Source: Excoecaria cochinchinensis | Taxonomy: Eukaryota > Streptophyta > Magnoliopsida > Malpighiales > Euphorbiaceae | Assembly (NCBI GenBank): GCA_947683425.1 | Contig: CANTUQ010000073.1 | Location: 17,198,001-17,262,000 of the forward strand | Length of the DNA stretch: 64,000 nucleotides | Reading direction: 5' to 3' | Shown: one piece after another, positions 22,544 through 34,267 of the stretch | Numbering within the stretch: the first letter of the stretch is position 1 | Layout: every line of letters begins with the position of its first letter | The notes under the pieces: generated by a model | What the model saw: the letters and a program-made list of their open reading frames with translations, nothing else | What the model was told of the DNA's origin: nothing | Database searches by the model: none | Translations under genes and position numbers: made by a program

Positions 22544-24536
22544 TATGACGCGCGCCGAACCCCGTGGCCTCCCGAAAGCCCGCTTTAGGGCGATCAGGAG
22601 AGGTTCATAAAACTTGTAAGGTATTTACAAGTGCGTCTATTTTGGGCAACAATGAGGTTTCTTGGAGTCGCCACCCAATAGAACATTGGGGAGGGTCGTC
22701 TAGCCTCAGCGAGCCTAAGACGGTGCATACATATCCATCTTGGGCTAGCCAGAGAGATCTTGGAGGCCTCTGCCTCTACCCCCTGGAGCCTAGGATTGTA
22801 AGTTTTAGTCTTTTGGTGAGACTCAAGAGGTGTCTTGGAAGTCCTAGACCTCTCGCCTCATTGAGCCCCAAAGGCCAGAGTGAGTTCGGGACTTCTCATT
22901 TATTTGTACCTTGATCAATATTATAATTAAGTTTTGAATTTATTGTTTAATCAACATTCCACACGATGCATTTAATTAAGGTGCAATCATTCACGTCAAA
23001 AGCAATAAATAAAGCATTATTAAAATAAACATCCTCAAAATAAATTACAATAAAACTAGGGGCGGAATACAACTCCCATTATAAAAACAATATACAAATC
23101 ATACAGAAAATGGGATATTCATTGGAGTGAGGACATTGGTCCTGCCATGCATATTTGTTACAAACTGATTTTAAGAAACGTCAATTTTGTTAGTTAAAAA
23201 TAGGACATTGGTCCACAGCTTTCGAGAAAATCCCAAATTAATTACTATAAAATATTTGGCCCTTTTCACTTTAACGACATTGAAATAATCTTAATAATAA
23301 CATGAATAAAAAGCAAGGGTGAAGAAAGAACCCGTATGGAGATCCTCAGATTGGCTCGACCATCATCATTTACAACTCCAATTCCAAATAGTCAGAAAAT
23401 AACTCATAGGAATAAACATGTCAGTGTCAAAATTGATGAATAAAGTAAAGAAAGGAAAATAGTAGGAAGCTTTAAAAGAAATGAGTTACAAGATAAAAAA
23501 AAAGGTAAAAAAATGAAAATAATTAATGTAAATTAAATAAACCACAAAAGTATTAATCAAGAATGTTTACCCTTGGATTTTACCTTTTTGGGTGAATATC
23601 AAATGGTTTTGGTCCCCGCACGCTCCACAAGGATCAAATAAAAAGATCAAAGTAAGAAAATTTGTATTTTTCCTTTTTTGAAAATTTAATAGCGATCGAA
23701 TATTTGAATTAGCCGTATTGATGGAAACGAATGAATTTCATTACCTCAAATTGGCTTAATTCGCAAGAAGGATTTGAGAAAATCAATTAATTGGAAGAAT
23801 TTTTATCAAACAAAATCCTAAAAATAAACAGAGATTTTATAAATCTTTTGTAAATTTGCTCACAAAAATCCTCTTCTAAAAAACCTCCAATCTCTCAAAA
23901 ATTTATCACTTTCCTCACAAAAAATTGTCAAATTTTCTAACCCCTAAAAATGAATTCTTCCTCCCAATTTATAGAATTTTTGGAGATAAAATAAGATAAG
24001 CATCAGTTTTAAAGTATGAATTCTAAAAGGAGTTTTAAAATTCAATTTTTAACCAACATCTATCCCCATTTCAAAGATTAGAGATTAAATTTTATCAAAT
24101 CCGACGTTATCTGATCATATCCACTACGAACGGGCATCCCTGTAACTACCGGCGGGCATCCCTACTAAGGGTACGCGTGGAAATCTGGCTACAGATGGGC
24201 CGTAATGCGGGACTAAGGACGGGCGTCCCTACTCAGACACGTGTCCCTCCCTAGCTACAGATGGGCTGTCCCTACTATGCATAGAGATGGGGATCACCCC
24301 AAATAGAGACGGGCGTCCCTACTTCAGAAGGTCATCCCGTCTATGGAGCAAAACTTCCAAATTCAAGCAAAATTTCCCAAACTCTTTCAAAACCTCACGC
24401 TATAGCGAAAAAGATTTTAATCCTTATGAAACCGAAAGAATAAAACCTCTGAATTCCATCCATTTATCCGGAAACCAACATGGATCTCTTCATCGGGTAA
24501 CTCTGACCTGGACTGCCTCAAGACCCGGTGTCTATA
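22544..24536 (-). repeat. Outer Tat 3' LTR
   Basis: Plus-strand ends TATGACGCGCG and GGTGTCTATA align with TGTGACGCGCG and GGTGTCTACA of the nested Tat LTRs, with the terminal dinucleotides mutated. Shared internal landmarks include TGGAGTCGCCACCCAATAG and CTCGCC/GAGCCTAGGATT. It is about 2.0 kb versus 2.4 kb for the nested copy and strongly diverged. The 5 bp on its left are GCGTC. Confidence 0.8.
24129..24335. repeat. Cluster of ACGGGCGTCCCT-type repeats in Tat LTR
   Basis: Variants of ACGGGCGTCCCTACT and ACAGATGGGC recur irregularly about eight times in ~200 bp (for example ACGGGCATCCCT, GCGGGCATCCCT, ATGGGCTGTCCCT). The position corresponds to the GC-rich palindrome cluster of the nested Tat LTRs, but the sequence is unrelated. 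Confidence 0.75.
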
Positions 24537-24551
24537 GTTGCCCCCAATTTT
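24537..24551 (-). promoter_or_regulatory. Outer Tat polypurine tract
   Basis: The minus strand reads AAAATTGGGGGCAAC next to the 3' LTR, identical to the nested Tat tract at 43072-43086. Confidence 0.75.
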
Positions 24552-24656
24552 GGAGAAACTAGTGCACTAGTGTCTAGATGAGCCAAAATTCAGAGGAGAA
24601 AGGAAAGAGACGCATACCTGAGGCAGTCCCTACCTTTTAATCGTGGAAGTGACGAC

Positions 24657-25100
24657 GCATGGAGTCTGCTACAGACTTACAAAACGCGAGGATTGCTCTC
24701 CTGAGCTGCACCGAGTTTGCTCCAACTTACAAAGTGCGGATGGTGATGCGCCGAGTCTGCTCCAGACTTACAAAACTCGAGGATTGCTCTCCTGAGCTGC
24801 ACCGAGTTTGCTCCAACTTACAAAGTGCGGATGATAATGCGCCAAGTCTGTTCCGAACTTACAAAATGCGAGGATTGCTCTCCTGAGCTGCACCCAGTTT
24901 GCTCCAACTTACAAAGTGCGGATGGTGATGCGCCGAGTCTGTTTCGAACTTACAAAATGCAAGGATTGCTCTCCTGAGCTGCACCGAGTTTGCTCCAACT
25001 TACAAAGTGCGGATGGTGATGCGCCGAGTCTATTCCGAACTTACAAAATGCGAGGATTGCTCCTGAGCTGCACTGAGTCTGCTCCAGACTTACAAATTGC
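24657..25100. repeat. 91-bp tandem repeat, ~5 copies, in Tat 3' region
   Basis: Units start at 24657, 24748, 24839, 24930 and 25021, exactly 91 bp apart, each beginning GCGCCGAGTCTG or a variant. Each unit is itself a duplicated ~45-bp half (GAGTCTGCTCCAGACTTACA and GAGTTTGCTCCAACTTACA). Open frames through it are repeat artefacts. Confidence 0.95.
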
Positions 25101-25643
25101 GGATCTATCGCGTGTACCCCGCTGTCCTTGTCTTCGCATGCACGGTGTCTGATTTATATCGCTAGTCCCGCTTTAAGTTCGTGAATTTTCCTTGCTAACC
25201 TCCATTCAATCGGCAAGGTATGATTCTGATCTATTGATTCTCATCTAATATTGAATGCGATCTTGAAAAACATAATATTTGATCTGTTTATCCTTCCTTT
25301 TGACTGCTGGTCATTTTTGAATTGGTGTAAAACCATGTTCCTGTATTGTAAGAGACTCTTGTTAATTCTCGTGCAAATTAACTTGATTGGTAGATTTATG
25401 AACATTTTTATGTTGCTCTTTATTATTTATCATCCTGTTTAGTATATGATCAATTGTCTTTTTCCTTCTTTTCTCTCTTTTTTTTACCTTTTTTAAGAAA
25501 TTTAAATCATGAAAAAATAACATGCGAATTTAACAGGTTAAACGATAAATGTTTTTCCACTAAAAAGTTGAATTTTGTACAATATACAGATGTGATTACA
25601 ACAAAAAGTATAAATACAAAGCTAGAAGAACTCCCTGAACAAT
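25101..25643 (-). other. Non-coding 3' flank of env-like gene
   Basis: AT-rich DNA between the tandem repeat and the stop codon of the minus-strand env-like gene. It probably holds that gene's 3' UTR. No further features were recognised. Confidence 0.5.
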
Positions 25644-26971
25644 CTATAATGGCGTATAATCTAAGAGCTCCTCTGGATCATCATCATCATCATCTGATAT
25701 GTAAACCGGCTGGCCTCGCGATGAAAAAGCAGATGGTCCCGCATCTGGAGCAGATGGCTGCCTGGGAGGGGCTAATGGTCCGGCCTGCTGAGCAGCCGAG
25801 GCTCTGGCCTGCCGCTGGTATTTGGGAGGTACAGCCGCTGGTACTGATAACGGCTGCTCTCTCGCCGGGTCTTGCAGCTAGAACTGGACCTGAGCATATC
25901 CATCAAGGAAAGGCTATGCGCATACTGTCATGAACTGCAGCGTATCAGTGACGACCCCCCTAACTCTCTGAAAGCGCCGGCCAGGCGGAGGGTCTGATCT
26001 GTAGAGGTAGTCCCCATACTCTTCAGCCTATCCTCTGTATGCTCTTTAAACTCCCGCATGGACTGGGCGATGGGAGGTATGGCACCCTCTAGGACCTGGA
26101 TCCTGAATCTGAGAGCCTCAACTTACTCATCCACCATCTGTACCGATGCATCTACCCTCTAGGTCGCCTCATCCTGGGAGGCCCTCATCTCCTGCCTCAG
26201 CTGACCCACGAGTCTCTCCTGCTCCTGTCTCAAATGGTCAATAAGCCTCCCCTGCACCTGGATAATACCCTGCTGCTGATCTAGCCACTCTAAGATAACT
26301 CTATCTCGCTCCCCGAGCTGCTCGAGAAAGGCCCTGTCTCTCTCCTCCTGTCTGTTCTCAAAGGATGCGAACATAGAGGTCAAAATCGCAGAAAAATCTG
26401 GCTGTGCCGGGTGAGGCGATGGTGTGAATGGAGGGGGAGCTGACTCTGGTGCCCGCTCTAGAGGTGGAGCTGTAGAAGTAGATACCCCGGGTTCCCTGCT
26501 CTAGCATATGGACTGAACCTCTCAGGTGCACGGGGAGCTGTCCGATGTACTCTCGATGGCGGAGGCAGAGTAGGACTCTGTACTCTCTGCCCTAGAGGAG
26601 TAACAAATAGCTCATCGATGGTGAACTCAATCCCCATGTCAGAGGGTGTACCCGGATGCTCCTCCTAGTGCTGCTAGGGCTCGGGAGGCTGGTGCTCCAT
26701 TTGAGGCTGCTCTATCTGAGGGTGCTGCTGAGGCTGCTCCATCTGAGGCTGCTCCTAAGGCTGATCCATCTGGGGCTGCTCCTCTACTGGCTCTAGTGAG
26801 GGCAGGCTAAATGCACGTCTGGTTTCACGAATGGTGCGGAGTCTGTACGCCTCGGCCTGACCCGGTATCGGCAATATCATATTTATCGTAATAGCTGTCG
26901 AAGCGTCCACATAAATGCTTTCATCCAAGGCCTACCCCAGGATGTCAAGATGAATGCCCAAACTCAAAAGT
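25644..26971 (-). pseudogene. ORF-1/env-like gene, C-terminal half (broken)
   Basis: Continues in register from the piece at 57617-58319 after the chromovirus insertion is ignored: LSLGIHLDILG, ITINMILPIPGQAEAYRL, then a Gln/Pro-rich stretch (MDQPQ/MEQPQ repeats), a predicted coiled coil rich in Gln/Glu/Arg (RQEERDRAFLEQLGERDR, near 26330), and an acidic tail ISDDDDDDPEELLDY. The TAG stop is at 25644-25646. Several in-frame stops interrupt the repeats and linker. The layout (globular N-terminal part, coiled coil, low-complexity tail) mirrors the Athila gene at 15178-18040. Function unknown. Confidence 0.6.
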
Positions 26972-29542
26972 TGTAACACCCCTTACCCGTACTTAGGCGA
27001 TCCCATCCGATAAGGAGTAAGATGCCGTAGGAGTAAAGGTGTCACCACACAGATACAGAATAACATACATTCATACATAAACATACATACCAATATACAG
27101 GGCAATTTAAAACTTTACAACACCATTCAAGAAAAGCTGATCATGCATTAATATAATGAAAGCATTACATTACTGTTCTGATCAACTGAACGATACAACA
27201 GATAATTATAGAACCCAGAATTCATATACAAAGGTGGGAACTATTACAAAACCCTATAAGAGAGTTCTATACAAGAAGAAACCTCAAAGGTACAAAAATA
27301 AAGCCCTACACTAAGACCCTGCCGTGTTGGCTTTGATGGCGACGACTCTCCCAAAATCAACTCCTTCCGCACCTGCACGGGTAAACACACCGTGCTAAGC
27401 GATAAACGCTTAGTGGGGAAACACACATATAGCATAAAGACAACCATTCACAATGGTCGTCAAGGCAATCCACATGCGTACTTCATGTATATAAGATTAT
27501 CATGGCATAACAGTAACATAAACTCATGCTCACAAACAGAGAGCCATTCATCAGAAGTTCATAACAATAATTATATCCTCATATCAGATTATACTTCACC
27601 GTTGAATCCATACAGATATAACACACGTTTCATATATTACAAGGCATACAAAGCACTTTAAGCATTGGAACACCTGCTGACTCAAGGTAGTGGATAACGA
27701 GTGAACAGAAAGTACTTTACGGGTACCAACCGAGTACGAATCGAAAACCATGTAAATATTCATTCACAAACATTTTCAGAAGGGCCTTAAACAAGATCCA
27801 AACACATTACAGAAGTTCGCGAGGAACCAGACAGGGACCTGATCGGGGACCAAACAGAAACAGAAGCTGCAACAAAGACTCTATTAGGCATGCCTAACTG
27901 TCCACTATACTGACTCTTGCAGGCGGAGAATTATACAGGTAATGGCCGTAGTTTAATTATGACAAGCAGAGAATTCACATTCTATGATAATCAGAACATA
28001 CAAAATTATAGCTCAAAATACATGGTATAGCGTGCTAAAATCCATAATTAAACATTCCTAAAACATGCGGAAATAAAAGGATTTTATTGCAAAAACAGGG
28101 TAGATCACGGTCAGAACCAAAATGGTTGTCACCGTGACATACCAACGCTCTTGGCAGAATGCTGAACGGGGGTACCTCACGGTCACAACCAAAATGGTTG
28201 TCACCGTGACATACCAAAGAAGCCAAACAGAAACAAAAGTTTGGGTACCTCACGGTCACAACCAAAATAGTTGTCACCGTGACATACCAAAGAAGCCAAA
28301 CAGAAACAAAAGTTTGGGTACCTCACGGTCACAACCAAAATGGTTGTCACCGTGACGTACCCAAAACCTCAAACAGAAGCAAAATCTGGACGCCTCACGG
28401 TCACAACCAAAATGGTTGTCACCGTGACCCATGCCCAGATTCCATACTGTCGAGCAAAAACACCAGAATTTTCAACCCAACACTAATTTTTCTTCACTAA
28501 ACCCATGATATAATGATTCAAACTTTAAACTCAACCGAATCCATCATCAAAATCATGCCATTAACAAATCTTACACATGAATTCAAAGGACAACATTACT
28601 TTACATAATCAAATTCCTCAAGTTAACATACAGCACTATTCATCATCATTTTACCCAAAAACACAATATGAGTTCAAAACTCCACAAGCTAAGCTATATC
28701 ATTCAACCAATACTAGCCCCATAGCATATAAATCATAATAAACATAACATCCATCACAAATTTCCAGAATTTCTCATGAACACATAATCATACACACATT
28801 CAAAATTAGAAATTCCCAAACCTCAAATCCTTAGCTCCTAGTGCTTAGTTCCACTAGATCCAGCAACTTCCTTGCCTTTAGGATCCCGGGGAGGCTCAAC
28901 TAGGAAACCCAACCAAAACATACAAACAAAACAAAATCCAAATCAACCCTAACTCCAAATCCAAAACTAGAGAAAAGAAGATGGGAAAACTTAAATAAAA
29001 GCAAAAATGAATGCATAAAACTTACCAATGAACACTAAGAGATGATCAAACCCCACTAGCACCCTTGAATCTCAACTAAGGTTGATTAGAGAAGAAGAAG
29101 GAGAAGAAAAGAAGAAGGGGACGGTGATGAACGGGAAACACAAGATGAAAATCTGAATTTCCCCTTTTTCCTTTCTTTTCCTCTTTCTTTTCTTAACCTA
29201 AGACAAGTGTCAATCTCCTATTAGTGGGATTTGGCCACTCAAACCCTAGATGCATATGACACACACACACACACAAGATTCTCTCAACTAGAGCATACCC
29301 TACAAACATATGCAGGTCCACACACTAAAACAACCCACTAGTGCAATCCTACTATGGTGCACTCATGCACACACAATTCTAACCCAACTAATCCACACCA
29401 TAATACCATGCATGCACCCACATGCTAGCAAAACTCTTAAAACATGCAAAACTACCAAAATACCCTTATGTTATGCCTAACAAATGCAAATGCACATACA
29501 TACACTCAGCTCATTCAACTAGGGGGCAAACGGAGTGTGACA
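26972..29542 (-). repeat. Chromovirus LTR 1 (3' LTR of copy 1)
   Basis: 2571 bp; plus-strand ends TGTAACACCCC and AGTGTGACA; on the sense (minus) strand it starts TGTCACAC. It contains palindrome array D (5 units), an AC-dinucleotide tract near 29260, and a CT-rich leader-like region near 29100. It is nearly identical to LTR 2 (for example AGATACAG versus AGATATAG). Confidence 0.95.
28104..28428. repeat. Palindrome array D: 5 units
   Basis: Units start at 28104, 28176, 28249, 28322 and 28394 (72-73 bp). Arms are CACGGTCACAACC and GGTTGTCACCGTG, with one C/C mismatch in the stem. Spacers contain CAGAATGCTG or CAGAAACAAAAG. Confidence 0.95.
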
Positions 29543-30206
29543 ACTCTCCCCTACTAACAAGAATTTCGTCCTCAAAATTCTTACCTGAATAGAATAACTG
29601 CGGGTATTGCAATCTCATCGACTCCTCCGGTTCCCAAGTTGCTTCCTCAACCCCGTGGTGATTCCACAAAACTTTAACCAAAGGAATCTGCTTATTCCTC
29701 AACTGTCTTACTTCCCGAGCTAGGATAGCTCTAGGCTCCTCATCATAGGAAAAATCAGACTGAACCTGAACTTCTTGAACCGACAACACATGGGAAGGAT
29801 CCGATCTATACCGACGGAGCATCAAAACGTGAAACACATCATGAAGCTTCGATAATTCCATCGGTAATGCTAATCTGTAGGCCACCGGACCAACCCTTGC
29901 CAACACGTCATACGGACCAATGAAGCGAGGACTAAGCTTTCCTTTCTTTCCAAACCGAAGTACTTTTCTCCAAGGTGACACTTTAAGAAAAACTTTGTCC
30001 CCAACTTCAAACTGCACATCCTTTCTCTTCAGGTTGGCATAAGACTTCTGTCGTTCCTTGGCTACTTTCAGATTCCGCTGCACAACTCTAATCTTTTCTT
30101 CTGTATCTCTAACCAGATCTGGCCCAATCACTGATCTCTCGGATAACTTTGTCCAACAAACCGAAGTCCTACACTGGCATCCATACAGAGCCTCATACGG
30201 TGACAT
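29511..30206 (-). pseudogene. Copy 1 integrase C-terminus and chromodomain
   Basis: A 231-codon frame: MSPYEALYG (end of the integrase core), GDKVFLKVSPWRKVLRFGKK and KLSPRFIGPYDV (GPY/F module), then a chromodomain: EEPRAILAREVRQLRN, LVKVLWNHHGVEEATWEPE. Chromodomains in this lineage bind histone marks and bias integration to heterochromatin. The frame runs about 11 codons into the 3' LTR before its stop at 29511. It is separated from the upstream integrase by an in-frame TAG just before 30206; copy 2 is open at that point, so the stop is specific to copy 1. Confidence 0.9.
29543..29555 (-). promoter_or_regulatory. Chromovirus copy 1 polypurine tract
   Basis: The minus strand reads GTAGGGGAGAGT at the LTR edge. 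It lies inside the end of the pol reading frame, encoding part of VSRGELS. Confidence 0.8.
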
Positions 30207-30218
30207 ACCAAAGCTAGA

Positions 30219-31364
30219 CTAAAAACTGTTGTTGTAGGCAAACTCCATCAGCGACACATACTTGTCCCAGCTACCCGGAAAGTCCAAAACACAAGCCCTC
30301 ATCATATCCTCTAAGATCTGAATCACTCGCTCGGACTGACCATCCGTCTGAGGATGAAACGCTGTACTGAACTTCAGCTGGGTACCCAAAGCTCGCTGCA
30401 ACTCTTTCCAAAACTTAGATGTGAACCTCGGGTCCCTATCTGAAACTATGGACAAAGGCACTCCATGCAACCGAACTATCTCATCCACATAAATACTGGC
30501 CAATCTATGCATCGGATAATCCATCCTAACCGGCAAAAAGTGAGCAGACTTCAAGAGTCGATCCACAACAACCCACACAGAATCATGCTTTCTCTGAGTC
30601 AATGGCAATCCAGAGACAAAATCCATGGCGATGTCATCCCATTTCCACTCGGGAACGGACAAAGGCGTGAGCAATCCAGAAGGAACCTGGTGCTCAGCCT
30701 TGACCTGCTGACAAGTCAGGCACTTAGATACAAAGTCCACTATGTCCCTCTTCATACCAGACCACCAAAAGAACTGCTTCAAATCCCGATACATCTTTAC
30801 ACTGCCAGGATACATGGTGAAAACTGAACTATGTGCCTCATCCAAAATCGGTCTTCTCAACTCTCCACTACCCGGTACACACAAACGGTTTCCAAATAGA
30901 AGAGCCCCATCCTGAACTGAAAACTCTGACTGTTTACCCGAACTGACTTCTTGCACAATCCGCTGAAGCTTCCCATCAACCTTCTGACCATCAACTATCC
31001 GCTGTCTCAAAGTAGGCTTGACCCTCAACTGAGCTATCAAAGCCCCATCAGAACCAAACCTCCATCTGAACCGTCTCAAAAACAAGGCAGAAACTGACTT
31101 CCTACTCAACGCGTCTGCGACTACATTGGCCTTACCCGGATGGTAATCCATAATGCAATCGTAGTCCTTAAACAGTTCAAGCCAACGATATTGTCTCATA
31201 TTCAGTTCCTTCTGCGTCAGAAAATACTTCAAACTCTTGTGGTCCGTAAAGATCCTGCACTTCTCTCCGTAGAGATAATGACGCCAAATCTTCAAAGCGA
31301 AGACAACCGCTGCTAACTCAAGATCATGCGTCGGATAGTTCCTATCGTGTGGCTTCAATTGTCA
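30219..31364 (-). pseudogene. Copy 1 RNase H-integrase
   Basis: Follows an in-frame TGA at 31362-31364 (after AYAS) that copy 2 also has. Starts with the RNase H C-terminal part (THDLELAAVVFALKIWRHY, FTDHKSLKYF, ADALSRK), then integrase: the HHCC region reads HSSVFTMYPG...CLTCQQ, with Tyr where the family normally has the second His. The core has DFVSGLP, IVSDRDPRFTS and DGQSERVIQ (D, D, E). It ends in TAG after AYNNSF. The catalytic core is intact but zinc binding is probably impaired. Confidence 0.9.
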
Positions 31365-34147
31365 AGAAGCATAAGCCACAACCTTACCTTCCTGCATCAG
31401 AACACATCCCAAACCTACACCTGAAGCGTCACTATACAGAACAAACTCTTTACCCGAGGTGGGTTGAGTCAGTATAGGAGCTTCAACTAACAACTGCTTA
31501 ATCTTTCAAAACTGGCTTGGCACTTCTCCGACCATTCAAACTTAACTCCTTTCCTCAATAACCTGGTCATCGGAGCAGCAATCACTGAAAAACCCTTAAC
31601 GAACCGACGGTAATAACCCGCCAAACCAAGGAAACTCCTCACTTCCTTGACATTCCTAGGCGCTTTCCAATCCACCATCGCCTCAATCTTGGCTGGATCC
31701 ACTTGGATACCCTTAGCTGAAACTATATGGCCCAAAAACGACACTTCCCGAAGCCAAAAATCACACTTACTTAACTTGGCAAACAACCGATGCTCTCTCA
31801 AAACTTGCAAAACCATCCGAAGATGCTCTTCATGCTCGGTCTCATCCTTGGAAAACACCAGAATATCATCTATAAATACTACTACAAACCGGTCTAAGTA
31901 TGGCCTAAACACTCTATTCATCAAATCCATGAATGCCGCTGGAGCATTAGTCAAACCAAACGGCATCACAAGGAATTCAAAGTGGCCATACCGAGTCCGA
32001 AATACAGTCTTAACCACATCCTGGTCCTTAACACGGAGCTGATAATACCCAGACCGGAGATCTATCTTGGAAAACACACCTGCACCTCGAAGCTGATCAA
32101 ACAAATCTTCAACTCTGGGCAACGGATACTTATTCTTCACTGTGACCTTATTAATTTGCCTGTAATCGATACACATCCTCAAGGATCCATCTTTCTTCTT
32201 AACAAATAGAATTGGAGCTCCCCAAGGAGATATGCTGGGTCGAACGAACCCCTTATCTAATAGCTCTTGTAGTTGAGTTTTAAGCTCTCTCAACTCCACA
32301 GGAGCCATCCGATAAGGTGCTTTCGATACCGGTGTGGTACCCGGCATATTCTCTATGGCTAACTCAACTTCCCTCTCCGGAGGTAAACCCGGCAAGTCAC
32401 TCGAAAAAATATCACTAAACTCTCGAACAATAGGGATGTCCTCAATCCTAACTTGATCCCTCCTGGAATCCAAAACCACAGCCAGAAAAGCCTCACAACC
32501 TTTTCTCATAAACCTTTTTGCTTGAATTGCAAAAATCACATTGTGCACGGAACTCGCACCCAAACCTCTAACAAACACTGGAGCTCGATTCCTATCCCGA
32601 AGCACGAAAGTCTTCCTATGACAATCAACCACGGCTCGATGCTTGCTCAACCAATCCATACCAAAAATCAAATCATACTCTCTGAAGGGTAACTCTATGA
32701 AATCCACAGGGAACTCAACACCTTCAACCAACAACAGACAATTCCTATATACTCTACTCACACTGACACTATGCCCTAATGGATTGGTCACACAAATCTC
32801 ATAGTCTAACTGTTCTACCACATACAACTTATCAAAAATCTTATGCGTGCACAAATATGAGTGTGTGGAACCAGGATCTATTAGAGCATATAATTCAGTG
32901 TCATGGAGTAGGAACTTACCAGCAATCACATCAGGGGCATCCTGCTCCTCCCTAGCTCTAACTGCATAAGCTCTAGCGGCCATTGGGGAAGGACGCTCAA
33001 CTGTCTCAGAAACAGCTCCATCTCTAGGTCGACCGCCTCGACCTCTACCTCTACCTCTTCCTCTTGCAGCCTGAGAAGCATTCGATCCAACTCTGCTAGC
33101 TCCTCCCTGAGGACCCGAATCTTCCCCAATCTGAGGACAATTAGCCACACAGTGCTCGGTGCTCCCACACCTGAAACACCCACCAGTACGCCACCTACAC
33201 TCACCCCAGTGAGCTTTACTACAGTGCGAACAAACAGGTGCAGCATCAGACTGGCCACCTCTACCAGAACCAGATACTGCAGCTGAACCTTGCCTTCTCC
33301 CTCTTGTAGCCGAACCAGCTGCAGGATCATCTTGCGGGTTCCTTGGTCTCTTACCCGAAGATGAGGAAACACCACCCCTAGCAGAACTCCTGCGCTGAGC
33401 TCTCTCTCTAATCAAAGATTCCGTCTTCTCCGCCCTCACGGTAGCCTCAGCAATCTGATAATAATTTACCCCTAGCATGCACATCAAAGAAATCAAAGCA
33501 ATCTTCAAAGAGTCATTCAACCCGGTTTCAAAGTGCTTGCTTCTGAAATCATCCGTCATAACCCCACGCGGAGCATAACGAGACAACCGGTTAAACTCTT
33601 TCTCATAATCCGCAACCGACAAGGCTCTTTGCCTCAAACTCAGAAACTGCGCCCATCTTGCGTCCTTATATGCCTGAGTCACATACTTCTTAGTGAACTG
33701 CTCATCAAAGAAATCACAAGTCAAAGGGCCAGGCATCTGAGGTTGCCTACTCACCAACTCCCACCATTCATATGCTGGACCTTGAAGCAAAGCTACAGCA
33801 CACTCAGCTTGCTGATCGGGAGGACACCTAACTTCCCTTAAAGCTCTTTTAACTTTATCAAGCCACTTCTCGGCTAACTCAGATTCATCAAGTCTGGTCC
33901 CATAAAAATCTTCCACACCAGCTCTTCTCAAACTCACTATTGGAGCTTTCGGGGCAGTCACTCTTTCCAAAACCCGAGCCATGTCATGATGCAATCTGAA
34001 CATCGCCTCAAAAGGCATGGCAGCGGCCTCGGGTTGGACCCTAGCACGTTGAGCCGACACCAAAACAGAGACAGACGGATCTACCGCTGGAGGGTTCACA
34101 CTTTCAGCGGACTCCTCGAGCGCACCGTGAGCAGAATCAGAATTCAT
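31365..34147 (-). pseudogene. Copy 1 Gag-protease-reverse transcriptase
   Basis: An 886-codon frame (34147-31487) starts MNSDSAHGALEE. Gag helices at about residues 80-240 (AEKWLDKVKRAL, YEWWELVSRQ, FTKKYV, VADYEKEFNRLS), a double zinc region (CSHCSKAHWGEC and CFRCGSTEHCVANC), an RG-rich stretch, the protease motif ALIDPGSTHSYLC (about residue 430), and RT with VSKAPYRMAP, YQINK-type FTDL region and catalytic VVFIDDILVFSK. A 1-base deletion near 31499, seen against copy 2 (GCTTAATC versus GCTTCAATC), shifts the frame within early RNase H; the short stretch 31365-31486 continues in the next frame. The start is the first Met after the primer site, ~100 bp upstream. Confidence 0.92.
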
Positions 34148-34244
34148 CTAACAAACAAGAGGACAACCACATCAGCCAACACAGCCCTAGACATAGACAT
34201 ATACACACATAACATCACATAAACAATCACCCAAAAACGCCTAA

Positions 34245-34262
34245 ATCGGGGCTCTGATACCA
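34245..34262 (-). promoter_or_regulatory. Copy 1 primer binding site (initiator-Met type)
   Basis: The minus strand reads TGGTATCAGAGCCCCGAT, five bases after the LTR end. This is the usual initiator-Met tRNA site of plant chromoviruses. Confidence 0.93.
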
Positions 34263-34267
34263 CAACT

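Noticed and set aside
24659..25152. Cys-rich repeated frames in the 91-bp tandem repeat
   Set aside because: Repeat length is not a multiple of 3, frames shift between units and no start or splice context exists.
25454..25933. 159-codon plus-strand open frame
   Set aside because: Antisense to the C-terminal part of the minus-strand env-like gene; the His run is the complement of the acidic tail.
28104..28428. CRISPR-like look: ~35-bp palindromic repeats with ~37-bp spacers
   Set aside because: Plant retrotransposon context, spacers are homologous to each other rather than unique, and there are no cas genes. It is an LTR-borne tandem repeat.
28035..28500. Open frames across palindrome arrays (also near 35400 and 56260)
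   Set aside because: They encode repeats such as CHGDNHFGCDR on both strands, the expected translation of the tandem palindromes.
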